This document shows positions 1 through 11,765 of a DNA stretch of 64,000 bases, piece by piece. Location: contig JBHGNT010000014.1 in assembly GCA_043228905.1 (NCBI GenBank), positions 14,818,001-14,882,000 on the forward strand, read 5' to 3'. This DNA is from Azolla caroliniana. Lineage: Eukaryota; Polypodiophyta. The translations under genes and the position numbers were made by a program. Each line of letters opens with the position of its first letter. Position 1 is the first letter of the stretch. The notes beneath the pieces were generated by a model. It did no database searches. It was not told the origin of the DNA and saw only the letters and a list, made by a program, of their open reading frames with translations.

Positions 1-329
1 CCGATTGGGAGAGCCAGAGGGTCTTCTTTCTTCCTATTTTGCTCTATCCGCATGCCCAACATATGTTGGGCTTCTCCGAGTTCCTTCATTGAGAATTTTT
101 CATGAAGGCTCCGTTTCAACTTCTCAATTTTTGCTCTATCGCTGCTGGTGATGAGCATGTTGTCCACGTAAAGGATCAAGTAGATATGGGATTCATCGGC
201 TAATTGTCGGATATACATACATGGGTCGGAGTCCGATCGGCAATACCCAAGTTGCTGCATGTAGGTATCGAATTTCTGATACCACATCCTAGGCGCTTGT
301 TTCGAGCCGTAAAGGCTTTTCTTCAGTTG
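1..329 (-). pseudogene. Ty1/copia reverse transcriptase fragment
   Basis: The minus strand reads as one open frame with typical copia RT motifs: LKKSLYGSKQAPRMWYQKF, then ILYVDNMLITSSD, then KFSMKELGEAQHMLGMRI. The catalytic box YVDD is YVDN here, so one metal-binding aspartate is lost. The frame runs off the window edge. On the upstream side homology stops abruptly at about 330, so this is a fragment. No LTRs or other pol domains are in view. Confidence 0.9.
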
Positions 330-1232
330 GCAAGATATTAACAAGGAAAATGTCGCAATGATCTCAAATGGCTTCAAAATTAATTTTCAGGACTTGAATG
401 TAGACTTCTAGCAAAGAAATTGATGGTGAACTTCACCAAGCCTTAAAAAATGAGCTTTGCTCAACCTCAACCCTAAAAGCTCAAACTCAAGCTCTATACC
501 AAATATTAGAGTCATGGGCTAGCTAATGATCAATGATGGATGCAAAACTAGAATCGACCCATATATGATTGATTAGAAGCAATGGGAGCATAAATATTGT
601 GTGTGTGTGTGTGTGTGTGTGCGTGCGTGCGTGTGTGTGTGTGTGTAGGCACACAGAAAGTTATTGTAACACACTATTTGACAACTTTAGAAACATTGCA
701 AGAAGGTGTACATATACAACTCAGGGTTAACTTAAGTCTTCTGTTAGTTTATGTATGTGGCCCATAGATAGACATATTCGCATTCGTGGGGTTTCCCATT
801 CGAATGGAAAGGAATTTATAGCAACTAACCTTAAAAGGGTTAAATATTGTCTATGTTTTGGGACCAATAATTTACCACCATGTGAATACTAAAACATCGC
901 TGAGAGGCTCCCTTCCATTGTTCTGGGAATGAAACTAAATGCAAAGCTTCAAGAGAACAACATAATATTTATCAAACAAAGTAATCTAACATTTTATCAT
1001 TTGAAGCCTCAACTATTGCAACCATGCTTTGTGAAATGGGTCGACATTCTAAATTTTCAATAATATAAAGTGATATTTGTGGAACATTTTGATCCAACTG
1101 CTCGTCATAGGTCAACATTACACTTATTTTGCAAGCCCCACAATTTGGTAGCTATCAAAGTAAAATAAAGTCCAATAAATTTATCTGGAACTGAGTGTTG
1201 ATTGGCAAATCAAAACCATCACCCCTTTTGGA
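330..1232. other. Intergenic, with a GT microsatellite
   Basis: No gene seen. A (GT)n tract with a few GC interruptions lies at about 598-647. The rest is AT-rich unique sequence. Confidence 0.6.
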
Positions 1233-1462
1233 TGCATTCCAAACTTTAATTTTTAAGAAAATAGACTCCAATTCGTTTATCTTGTTCCGATTCACAAACC
1301 AAACAAGTAGCGGAGTTGATGTAGAATGTAATGATTTTGTAGTAAAGTGCATTCCAAACTTTAATTTTTAAGAAAATAGACTCCAATTCATTTATCTTGT
1401 TCCGATTCACAAACCAAACAAGCATCGGAGTTGATGTAGAATGTAATGATTTTGTAGTAAAG
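1233..1462. repeat. 115-bp tandem duplication
   Basis: Two adjacent near-identical copies, 1233-1347 and 1348-1462, each starting TGCATTCCAAAC and ending TTTGTAGTAAAG. They differ at only a few positions (for example CGTTTATC/CATTTATC and AAGTAGCGG/AAGCATCGG). Confidence 0.92.
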
Positions 1463-2487
1463 GTGGCAATTAATCAAATTCAATTTGAATCACATAATTT
1501 TCACATGTGGACCCTGCAATAAAAATCTTGGCCCTCCCTATCCCAGAAAAAGGAACAGAAACCTTTGTCTTTGATTTTGTGTGGGTTCTCTTCATCTATC
1601 TAGTCCCACCCATCCATCAATTTGTTTTGACTTGTGCATTGTGTTGGCCATGTGTAATGTAAGGTAAGAAAGGCGTTTCTCAATTGGTTTGGCCAGAATC
1701 ATATGAGATTTAGAGGAATGTAATGATTTTGTAGGAAATCTGACAATTACAAATAAATATGTGGGTAATGGTAGCACACCATAACTTATGGTAGTCTTAT
1801 GCTGTGAAGATAGTAATAATAATACACTACTACTAAACATGATAAGAAATGCGTAAAACACATTAAAAACCTGCTACAATTTACTATTTGTAATAAAATG
1901 AGAATTTCACATCCAGACTGAAACCATAATCTTTGTCTTCACATTTAAAGAAATTTGAATCAGTGAATACACACAACCACACTCTCTGCACGCCATAGAT
2001 ATTGATTGGGTGAAGAATAAAGCAGAGATTATTGGCTACATAGATAGCTCCATAGATTCTATTATGTAGTAGTAGTACTTCTCACACCTGATTTCGCAGG
2101 TAAATCACATAGAGCTTCTTCTTTTTATTTGCAGGTGCAAGGGAATCATTGAATGTACAAGAAATTTCCATGAATCAATTTGTTAAGACAACATTTTAAG
2201 CATTTTAAACGCAGCCATCGCAGCCGCCATCACAGCAGCCATCGCAGCCGCCATCGCAGCCATTGCAGCCGACATAGGGGGCACGAGTGCCACAGAGGAC
2301 ACGACAAATCAGACTTAGCACGATCACACCCACAATACAGAGAAAAACAAGGAGAACAGTATTCATCTTCTGGATCTATATATATATATATATATATGTA
2401 TATATAAATAATGCAGCAATTTCAGATCTTCTCCTCAAACCTCATGTATGCAGATTATATATATATAGTGCTGAATCGATTCAATCA

Positions 2488-2526
<39 letters not shown>

Positions 2527-2936
2527 GCAATTGACCCTCGAATTAAGATACCCCTCCCATTCCCACCTTCTCTGACTTTGATTTTCTATTTAAGGGTAGA
2601 TGGTGATACATTCTGACTTTGATTAATGAGCCCTCGTGTTCACATTTTTTAAAAGGCAGGATCGGGTCAACAAAGAATTTTTGTTTACTCGAATTGCGTT
2701 ATTCTATGTGTCTCGCAATTCAGAGCCTTCGATCCTGTTAAGTTTTCCCCTACCTCTCGAGATCAAAGATCCCTCCTCCTCGTAGCCTATCCATTTATCC
2801 ATTGTCATCCTTTTAGTAGCAGCTTCCCTAATTAGTAGAGCGTTAATGATTTCCGATCTCATAGTCCATCCGCCCCTAATTCCATGGAGATGTTGGCTTG
2901 ATCTTGTAGTGGCAGTGACATAAACCGTTGTCTTGA
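1463..2936. other. Intergenic, with low-complexity tracts
   Basis: A CAGCCATCG-type trinucleotide region (2209-2270) and two AT microsatellites (about 2376-2400 and 2489-2524) are present. A minus-strand open stretch of about 60 codons (2700-2880) was not recognised. No gene is called. Confidence 0.5.
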
Positions 2937-3595
2937 TGTTGTACGTCTAGTGGGGGAAAAAGTGTGGATACACGCACATTACACAAATACTTTTAAAAAT
3001 GAAAATAAATCAATAATAAATAATCCTAGGGCCTAATGGCATTGAGTGTGTAAAGAGGGGTGCAAGTAAGATTTGAGCCTTGCACCTCCAAGATAGGAAG
3101 CAATTAGCTTACCACTAAAGCTACTACTAAGTGATTCAAATTTTGTATATTTTCTTATGATATTTAGTATTTCATAGGAAACAAATATACAAAAACGTAT
3201 GCACAAAACCATGGTTTTAAGCCCATGGTTTTGTGCATGACATAAGCAAAACCGTGTGCACAAAACCATGGTTTTAGCCCATGGTTTTGTGCATGTCACA
3301 AGCATGGAGAGACCTATAAAAGCCACTAGTTAGTCTTGTGTAAGGGGGGGTCAATTTGGAGATCATCACCATCATCAACAACAATAATATAATACTCTTC
3401 TTATTCTTCTTCTTGACATCTATCTTCTTCTCAAGTGTAAAATATTCGATCTTCTCAAGTTAATAGTGTTTCCTTTTCCTCGACTCCTACATACACATCG
3501 TCATCTTTTCGACAATTTTGCAAACGTCCTCCCCAGTCCGAGACCTCGGTGGTTCCGCTCAAGCGAAGCATCCACGCACACGCATATTCGCGACA
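2937..3595 (+). repeat. 5' LTR of the gag-only element
   Basis: The start is fixed by alignment to the copy after the polypurine tract. The end is inferred from a TGTTG...CGACA inverted terminus and from similarity of its last 60 bp to the end of the solo LTR at 47923-49062 (both read GTCC.GA.ACC.CGG.GGTTCCGC, then CGACA). It contains the TATA box, two hairpins (3199-3238 and 3257-3293) and an antisense tRNA-like stretch (about 3056-3133). Confidence 0.75.
3199..3293. repeat. Pair of perfect hairpins in the 5' LTR
   Basis: Arms 3199-3214 and 3223-3238 are perfect reverse complements (ATGCACAAAACCATGG) around an 8-nt loop. A second pair, 3257-3271 and 3279-3293, repeats the same arm. The 3' LTR has matching structures at 6227-6264 and 6283-6320, the latter with one arm mutated. 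Confidence 0.9.
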
Positions 3596-3633
3596 TCTTT
3601 TGGTGAACCTGACGTGAAGAGCGACAAGGGAGG

Positions 3634-5200
3634 ATGAAGATGGACGAGGAATATCTCATGGAGGCAATGTCAAAGATGATAATGGAATATTCGAGAGAAG
3701 GGAGAAGACAAGATGCGGCCCAACAAGTTGTCGAAAGCGTGGTCGAGTGAGTCAGCTATTTCAACGGGGGCATAGTCCAAAAAATTTTAGACACCTACAA
3801 TGCCGAGATGGATTCGAGAGGTGTGAATGAAACTATGAGGTTGGAGTACTTTTGTCGGGTGGTGGCTGAACCGATCTACAAAGAGGTAAAAGAGCTTCGA
3901 GAAGCTCATGATTCGTGGGTGACTTTCACGGAAGCTCTATTGAAGGCATATGGCTACGAGAGACCAAAGGGACGAGGTCGACGTGAGTTCGACCAGTGGG
4001 TGGCATCGGTGAAGACCCACCAAGGTGCGACACAAGCATTCCTAGACTTCGAGCGTCGTTTTTCTCAACTGTCGAAGCATGAACAAAGATTGGTGGGGGT
4101 GGATAAGGTCTTGTTGTTCGTGAAGTCGATCGATCGAAGGGAAAGGATGGCCATTGGACTCAAACTCGAAGAAGATTATGGTGCAAATGGCCTCACCCAG
4201 GATTGGAGAAAAGTGGAAAGAGTATGGCCTCATTGATAAGAGGAAGATGAGATTCTCTTCAGCAACAACACAACCCACGAGGGATGGTGAAAGGAGGATG
4301 GGATACGACTACACACAACCACCTAAAGAAGAAAGCTTGAAGATGGAAGGTTCGACGGTACTCAACATAGAGGCCTTTGTAAAGGAGGCATATGAGAGTT
4401 TAAAGGTGCAAGTCAAGGCCAAATAGAAGCCTAGAATGGAGCCAAAACCGAGACAGTTGGTGATCGAGGAAGAGAAGACCTCCCGGGAAATGCAGACTAA
4501 TGATGCGACCAATACGAAGCCACAGGTTCATTACGACAGTACCACGGGAGAAGGTGTGAAACAAGCCACCTTCTTGACTTACGGAGGAACGATGGTCAAG
4601 AGAAAGGCCGAAGACTCGAGAGCGGGAAATGCTACTTTAAGAGTGGACGAGCATTTCGGAACACATGTTGTGTCCGAAATATCGAGTGATGAAGGTGCAA
4701 GCACGAGCAAAGCTTGCGTGATCGAGGGATGTAAAGAGTGTGAGGTCGACGTAATTGAGGCGGTAGCCACGAGGAATGACATCAAGTCGTAGATGGCTCT
4801 AGAAGAGTCCACGGCGGATGACCATGTCAAGACTTTCCCAACACTTGATCTAGAGACTTGGGCCGTTGCGTCTGAGAGGCAACATGAGACCCAAGAGACG
4901 GAAAGTGGTGGGGAAGCAAATATTGAAGACAATGCAAATAAGAACGTTGAGTGAAAGATGGCTATGGATGAGAAGAAGGTGACCGATGGTGCCGAGGTTC
5001 TCCCCACAATTGTTCTTGAGACTTCGGCAGTTGTGCCCAAGTGTCAATGTGAGACTGGAGAGGCGGAAGGTGGCGGCAGGAAATCGAAGGATCGAAACGG
5101 CGATGAGGAGGATGGCCACAGAGGAAGGGATCCCTCCACACCGGTTCCGGATACTTCGGCAGTTGTGCCCGAGAGCCAACATAAGACTGGAGAGATGTAA
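3634..5200 (+). pseudogene. Degenerate gag-like ORF
   Basis: An ATG at 3634 opens a frame closed by TGA at 3748, then open to 4236. It holds a retrotransposon gag-type helical region (FCRVVAEPIYKEV, then DFERRFSQLSKHEQRLVGVDKVLLFVKSI). Near 4190-4230 the frame shifts, and an acidic, Lys/Glu-rich tail continues to 5200, broken by stops at 4424, 4790, 4952 and 5198. The tail holds about three diverged repeats around the motif ETSAVVPxxQxxTGE. No CCHC zinc knuckle is seen. It would have formed a capsid-like particle protein used with enzymes from another element. Confidence 0.7.
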
Positions 5201-5948
5201 GGTGGCAGCGAGGAGATGAGGGTCGAAGCCGGCACATACGGATGAACGGTGGCCAACAAGGACGCCAAAAACAAAGCTACAATAGAGTTCGATGAAGAGC
5301 CAAAGAGCGGCAAGAAAGGAAGAACCGGAATACAATCCGGATGGAAGATGACGCGGTTGGTATTCCGACCCGAACGAGAGTTGATCAACCAGGCCTGACC
5401 CAACCGAAAACCGGATGGAAACTGACCCGGACGAAAGTCGATCGTCTGAGTCCGATTCGATCGAATGCAAATCCAGACAAAGGCCAACCAAGCCAAAAGC
5501 TAATTGATCGAGACCAATCCAAACAGAAGTTGAGCCGACCTAGCTGGAGGTCGAAGCAGATGAGCTGCGACACCCGATCGAGGCTGGTGAGCATAAGGAA
5601 AGGCAAGCATGAGACGAGAAATGATGATAAAAGAAAGTTAGGTGACCAAGGAGATGGCCAAGATGAAGGTGGCACATGCACAAGGCATGAAGCGTTATGC
5701 TCGGGAGGAGCAAAGGGAGCCATGACAACCAGACATGGCAATAAAAAACGTGAGCAAATGATATGGTGGATCAGATGGCAACGGTAGTTTGGGTAGAAAC
5801 AAGAGTCATGTTCGAAGTAGACAACAAAAAGATGGTACGGGCGAGGCGCAAGAAAGGAGGAAATCAAAGACCAACCACCTTTGACCCCGCCACATCACTC
5901 TTTTCTTCTTGGCACATACCGGAGGATGTGCGGTTTGGTGGGGGTGGA

Positions 5949-6479
5949 TGTTGTAATGTTGCACGTCTAGTGGGAGAAAAAGTGAAAAAGTGTGGTTCCA
6001 CGCACATTACACAAATACTTGTAAAAATGAAAATAAATCAATAATAAATAATCCTAGGGCCTAATGGCATTGAGTGCGTAAAGAGGGATGCAAGTAAGAT
6101 TTGAACCTTGCACCTCCAAGATAGGAAGCAATTAGCTTACCACTAAAGCTACTACTAAGTGATTTACATTTTGTATATTTTCTTATGATATTCAGTATTT
6201 CATAGGAAACAAATATACAAAAACATGTGCACAAAACCATGGTTTTAAGCCCATGGTTTTGTGCCTGACATAAGCAAAACCGTGTGCACAAAAACATGGT
6301 TTTAGCCCATGGTTTTGTGCATGTCACAAGCATGGAGAGACCTATAAAAGCCGCTAGTTGGTCTTGTGTAAGGGGGGGTCAATTTGGAGATCATCACCAT
6401 CATCATCAACAATAATATAATACTCTTCTTATTCTTCTTCTCAAGTGTAAAATCTTCGATCTTCTCAAGTGTAATAGTG
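5949..6479 (+). repeat. 3' LTR, 3'-truncated
   Basis: Homologous to 2937-3468 along its full length. It carries an 8-bp difference near the start, one mutated hairpin arm and several substitutions. The homology ends at AATAGTG (6473-6479). The last part present in the 5' LTR is absent. Confidence 0.85.
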
Positions 6480-6480
6480 C

Positions 6481-7100
6481 AGGAGAAACTAGGTTTGAGA
6501 TTCATGTTTAGAATCCATCCTGTTTGGGGGGCTCAATTGACCCCTTTTCGTGGCATAAAGTAAGCGAAACGTAATCACAGTAGCATTTTCCAACAGTCAT
6601 TTCCCGGTTGGAGTTCTCGCACCACAAATTTGGCAAGTAAGACTTTTGATTGTGAGAGGGGATCAATAAGACCCAATCCCCCTCTCAACTTAGGTGTTGT
6701 GAGTATACACCACGCCACCTTGGCGCAAGTTACATGATCTTCCTTACCATACCAAATGTAGTTGTGTACCAGTCGTTGAATTTGATGTATACTTTCCTTG
6801 GAGATTGTCCAACATGATAGACTGTACCATGTTGTTGCGAGTAGTACCTGCTTTACCACTATGATGTGACCCGCTAGCGACAGTTTTTTCGAACTCCAAT
6901 GTATCAACTTTTGTCGAATGGAATGGATAACTGGTGCAATCATAGTCTTCGGCGGTATGTTGAAACCAATTTGGAAACCCAAATATTTGGTGCTCGCTCC
7001 TTGATATCTCAATAATGGTTGGGGACATTATCCATAAAAGGATATCTTTGGAATGTGACTTGTGTTTCACCGACATTTGGTGAAAAATATACATTGCACC
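6481..7100 (-). pseudogene. LINE reverse transcriptase fragment (thumb region)
   Basis: On the minus strand an open frame of about 145 codons (7012-6575) has the region after the RT active site of plant L1-type LINEs: YLGFQIGFNIPPKT, KLSLAGHIIVVKQVLLATTWY, and LRGGLGLIDP. Homology continues past the first TGA to about 6481 (FMPRKGV, APQTGWILNMNLKP). This region corresponds to the part missing from the LINE at 50-56 kb. It abuts the truncated 3' LTR at 6480. Confidence 0.85.
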
Positions 7101-7338
7101 CTATTCATATGTCATTTGTCGTCCTTGATTTAAACATTTCGCTATATAGATTCAATGGATGTGAAATAAAATCAAAGTATAATGAACACAAAAAATAACG
7201 GTAATTGTTTGAATAGTTTGCCTTGGAATTCATTTTGAAAAGGGAAATTCAAGCACTTTGATGAAACGAATAAAAAATGTGTGGCTCAACACTTTGCTTC
7301 TCACATGTACCTAAGGTTAGTATTTCACTCGTGCAACA

Positions 7339-9295
7339 ACATATAAGCATAGATTCAACGTTGTATAGACATGTGGTTATTAATAGAATCTTTAGTCTAT
7401 AACGTAGTGTGAATGTAAAAGTTTAGAAATTTAGAAGGTTTGTATTATGAAGACCATGAGTAAAAGTAGACATTGCCATGAACATTTGGCCCATGATACT
7501 TTTCCCAAAATGTATGTTAGAAAACAATATGGTGAAAATAAATCTAAAATATTCTCTTACCTTCAATTAATGATGCAAGTCAATTCTTGTGGTTTAGGTT
7601 GTACAAATTCATGATTGAGCTTGGTTATTTGCTTTAGGGTGCATCTACAATCTTAACTTGTGTCACTCCATTAATAAAGCTCTTTGTCTTTTCTTGGAGT
7701 TGGTGGACAACACCTTGCAAGATATTATCTGCCATTAAATAGATGGTTTCACTTTTTATGATGAATTCAAGGTAAATTGGTATATACAATCATCATAGCA
7801 TTTCCTTTTATAGATTCAACTAGAATCAAATATCTCAATGTGTTTGTTGTGATAAACTATGGAGAACGTGGCAAAACCAATACAAAGTATTTTATTTTAC
7901 TACCAACACAATTGGATGGATGGATTGTCACTAAAACCTTGTCTATTCACATTTGTATTTAGTCAATACTTCAATGTGCAATACCCCTCAGAATTTTAAT
8001 GGGACACAGGAAGAACAAGTAAAAAATAACAATTGTTTCAATATACAACCAAAATTGGCCGAAATATCATTTAGCAACAAGGAATTCACAAACAGGCACT
8101 TGGTAGTAAATGAAGGGTGGAGGGGTTATATGACACTTGTATGCATGCCTATTAGAGAACATTGTGGGCAGAGTTGACTTTTGTCATTTTTTATTTAAAC
8201 ATGTAAGCATAGATTCAACATTGTATAGAAATGTGGTTATTAATAGAATCTTTAGTCTATGACGTAGTGTGAGTGTAAAATTTTAGACATTTAGAAGGTT
8301 TGTATTATGAAGACCATGACTCATGAGTAAAAGTAGAAATTGCCATGAACTTTTGGCCCATGATACTTTTCCTAAAATGTATGTTAGAAACAATATGGTG
8401 ACCCCTCTTTTCGGTGTAGGCCCCAAGAGCCGACTCGTACGAGGCCACATTGAAGGGCATTGCCTTGGATATAGGTAGCTTCTTACATTAAGTTAGGCCG
8501 CAAGGCAATGTAAGTGGCTCATCTTCTTTGGCTTGATCGGAGGAAGTCTCCCCGATGTGTGTATAAATCTCCTTATAGACTCTATGTAATAATCCTTCCT
8601 AACTAATGGGAAAGTAGCTTTACTTTGAAAAAAAAAAAAATATGGTGAGAATAAATCTAAAATATTCTCTTACCTTCAATTAATGATGCAAGTCAATTCT
8701 TGTTGTTTAGGTTGTACAAATTCATGATTGAGGTTGGTTATTTGCTTTACCGGTGCATCTACAATCTTAACTTGTGTCACTCCATTAAGTATTGCTCTTT
8801 GTCTTTTCTTAGAGTTGGTGGGCAATACCTTGCAAGATATTATCTGCCATTAAATAGATGGTTTCACTTTTTATGATGAATTCAAGGTAAATTGGTATAT
8901 ACGATCATCATAGCATTTCCTTTTGTAGATTCAACTAGAATCAAATATGTCAATGTGTTTGTTGTGATAAACTATGGACAACACGACATTACCAATATGA
9001 AGTATTTTATTTTGCTACCATGACAACTGGGTGGATGGATTGTCACTAAAACCTTGTCTATTCACATTTCTATTAAATCAATACTTCAATATGCAATACC
9101 CCTCAAAATGTTTATGGAACGCAAGCAAAACAGGTCAAAAAACAAACAATTGTTTCAATATACAACCAAAATTGGCTGAAATATCATTCAGCAACATGGA
9201 ATTCACAAAGAGGCACTTGGTAGTGAATGGAGGGAGGAGGGCTTAGATGACACTTGTATGCGGGCTTATTGGAGAAAGTTGTGGGCAACTGACGT
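7339..9295. repeat. Diverged tandem duplication of about 850 bp
   Basis: Copy 1 (about 7339-8178) and copy 2 (about 8199-9295) align throughout. Both begin TAAGCATAGATTCAAC, both contain GATGGTTTCACTTTTTATG, and both end near TTGTGGGCA. They differ by scattered substitutions and by a retroposon present only in copy 2. Short open frames such as 7953-8177 and 9031-9246 are copies of one another and look non-coding. Confidence 0.88.
8402..8638 (+). mobile_element. 5'-truncated retroposon with poly-A and target duplication
   Basis: This 237-bp insert, ending in TTTGAAAAAAAAAAA, interrupts copy 2 of the tandem duplication. It is flanked by the direct repeat AATATGGTGA (8392-8401 and 8639-8648). 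Copy 1 shows the uninterrupted target at about 7527-7540. The body contains CCTAACTAATGGGAAAGTAG shortly before the A tail, a 3' end shared with 10139-10447 and 49083-49128. It is probably the 3' end of a LINE, mobilised by target-primed reverse transcription. Confidence 0.88.
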
Positions 9296-10138
9296 GCTTG
9301 AAATATGAAATCCTTTTTCTAGTTTATCAGCCATAAAGCCCTCCTGGTTGGTAAATGGCTAGAACAAAGAGGCAAAGCTTGTGTCTGTAAGGCTACAACT
9401 ACGATTCAAAATCAATTGAACATTGCTTGTGATCATGCATGTACACAAATATGATTTGGGAAAGAATTATACGTGTTCTGATGGCATGTGGTATGGAAGG
9501 CTTGATTTCATTTGGTTATGTTATATGGTGGTCTCTACAAAAGAATGCATGGATGTGTGGAGCGCAGGACTCCTCCTTAGCCCTCATAATGCACAGAACA
9601 CAGTGGACATGGACAATTATTGCCCAATTATTGGATGTATGCAAATTCGGGGATCACGAAATCTACAGAAAGCATGGTCAATTGGGGCATCAATCGATAT
9701 GTGGAACATTTGGATATACACTTGGGAAACACACACAATTACAAATGTCATCACAACTATATGAACTGATCTAGTGGTTTCCTTGCATGCACAATTCGAA
9801 AACCAATAGGGAGATTCAGAGTCTCAAGAGTTGGCACGAGAAAAATTTATCTCACTCTAGGAAACCACACCATTGGTGGACTTCACGTCAAGACGTCCAA
9901 AATGTTGCTTCCAACCTCCTCACTCTACCCCAATGGCCAACAAATCACCCATATTGCTTTCAATGATATCAATGTCTAGTTGTGTTTAGAAGCTTGCTAG
10001 TTGTGTCTTGATGCTTACAGTTGAAAAATAACAGGTTTTGTCAAGCAGTCGTTTGCTATTAGGTGGACAGTGATTGCCCCACCTTTTTTTATCTAAGGTG
10101 TCAAACAACGATAGTCAAATATATATGAAGGCAACCTG
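9296..10138. other. Intergenic, nothing recognised
   Basis: Overlapping open frames of about 110 codons exist (9423-9774), but they have no recognisable motif and use two frames of the same DNA, so they are not called. Confidence 0.5.
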
Positions 10139-10447
10139 TAAATAGTAGAGCATCTATATATACATAAATTGTACATTGCTTGACTTGTATATGCAATTCA
10201 CCTAACTAATGGGAAGCAATTTTTTCACGGAAAAAAAAAAAACTTCAATATGCAATGGTTTTTTGTTGATCATCTTGGTCATTCCCCCATGGTAAATAGT
10301 AGAGTATCTATATATACATAAATTGTACATTGCTTGACTTGTATATGCAATTCACCTAACTAATGGGAAGCAATTTTTTCACGGAAAAAAAAAAAAACTT
10401 CAATATGCAATGGTTTTTTGTTGATCATCTTGGTCATTCCCCCATGG
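10139..10447. repeat. 154-bp tandem duplication containing a retroposon 3' end
   Basis: Copies 10139-10292 and 10293-10447 are almost identical: one GCATC/GTATC change and 12 versus 13 As. Each contains CACCTAACTAATGGGAAGC followed by an A run, the same 3' terminus as the 8402-8638 insert. The near identity marks it as recent. Confidence 0.93.
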
Positions 10448-11470
10448 TTCTCGTATCTGAAACATATATTGCTTGATTTAAAAATAATTCGTGATGTATT
10501 CATTAACCTAGATTTAATTATATCAATATGCATAAAGTTATTGCTTCATGTCTCTTCTTATGTGTTTTTTTCTCGCCAATAGTCGCCAATAGTCATTTTT
10601 TATCCTTGAAGATATTAAGTATGGAAAGTTGAAGTGTTCCCTATGTAGTCCACATGAAGTCTTCATGTTATGAGCCGAACCAGTGAATAAAGCATATAAA
10701 TTGTCAACATATCAAAGAGGTAATAATTGATAAACTCTCCATAAATATATGAAGGTTTAAATACAAAGTTCTCGACATATTACAATCATTCAAGGTTGTT
10801 GGTTTAGTGTGACAAGACATATTTGATCGAGCCATGGATTGACAAGTTTCAAGCCAATCTATAATAATGTTCTCTAATAAAAAAATATATTAAACATTAT
10901 CTTGGTCCAATTCAAGTAATTATTGAACTCATTGTTAAATATTTCTAGGGCTTTCTTGCTAAGTATGTGATGTAAATGCAAAAAAGTTACAAACCCAATA
11001 CTATTGCTACTTTTGTAAGCTCGCAACTTGTTGTATGATCTTTTGAATCCCAATATTGTGTGGGCTAGTTTACAGTGTTGAGAACTCCTTGCCATCATTG
11101 TAATGTTTGCACAAGTTGACAATGCAGATCTAGTAGCAAACCTTGATAAACAAAATCACTAACAAGATCAACAACACAATCATTATAGGTATCACATTGG
11201 TTAATGCAAAGTGATCCAAGAGTCTATTGAAATTTTTTATCATCTATGTACTAAAATAACATACACACCATGGTGAGGAATTATCACAAGTACAAAAGTG
11301 CTTGTATGGAGAAATGAGGGGTGTTATGTATACTATGAGCACTTTAATCCTATTGATGGGATGTGGTAGAAGGTCGTCAGTGTCATAGCATACAATGTGA
11401 ACCACCTCTAAACCAAGCATACTCATCAATTTCATCAACTATACAAGAAAGGAAAATATAAAACTAGGGG
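10448..11470. other. Intergenic, nothing recognised
   Basis: AT-rich DNA with only short random open frames. Confidence 0.5.
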
Positions 11471-11765
11471 AGGCAAATAATTGTAAATAAACACTAAGAA
11501 CTAGTTATGAGCCCCACATCTTTATGGTATGAAGCATTGTAACCACTTATAGGTAATAACTATAGGTATTTGGTGGAATTCAAAGTGAATAAAACCATTC
11601 ACATGGTACAATGTTTTCATATAGATATTAGATAGTCATAGACGGATTACGTCTCCTAGCATAGTAGTAGCAATGTATTAACACACCTTATTTGGTGATC
11701 ATTAGAAACCAAATTGTTATAAATAAACATAAGGAATGGGTTTTAAACCTATACCTTTGTATTAT

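Larger units (their letters stand above)
2937..6479 (+). mobile_element. Gag-only (TR-GAG-like) LTR retrotransposon
   Basis: Two homologous direct repeats bracket about 2.35 kb. The 5' LTR starts TGTTGTACGTC at 2937 and probably ends CGCGACA at 3595, just before a primer-site-like TGGTGAACCTGACG. The 3' LTR starts TGTTGTAATG at 5949, directly after the polypurine tract GGTGGGGGTGGA. It is cut off at 6479, about 125 bp short, where a LINE fragment begins. Both LTRs carry a CTATAAAAG TATA box (3314 and 6342), two palindromes and an antisense tRNA-like segment. The interior encodes only a gag-like protein; no protease, RT or integrase is seen. That is the layout of the non-autonomous TR-GAG elements of plants. 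No target duplication can be read because the 3' end is missing. Confidence 0.85.

Noticed and set aside
2690-2890. Minus-strand open stretch of about 60 codons just before the 5' LTR
   Set aside because: It reads smoothly (IREAATKRMTMDKWIGYEEE) but I could not connect it to a family, and no exon borders were clear.
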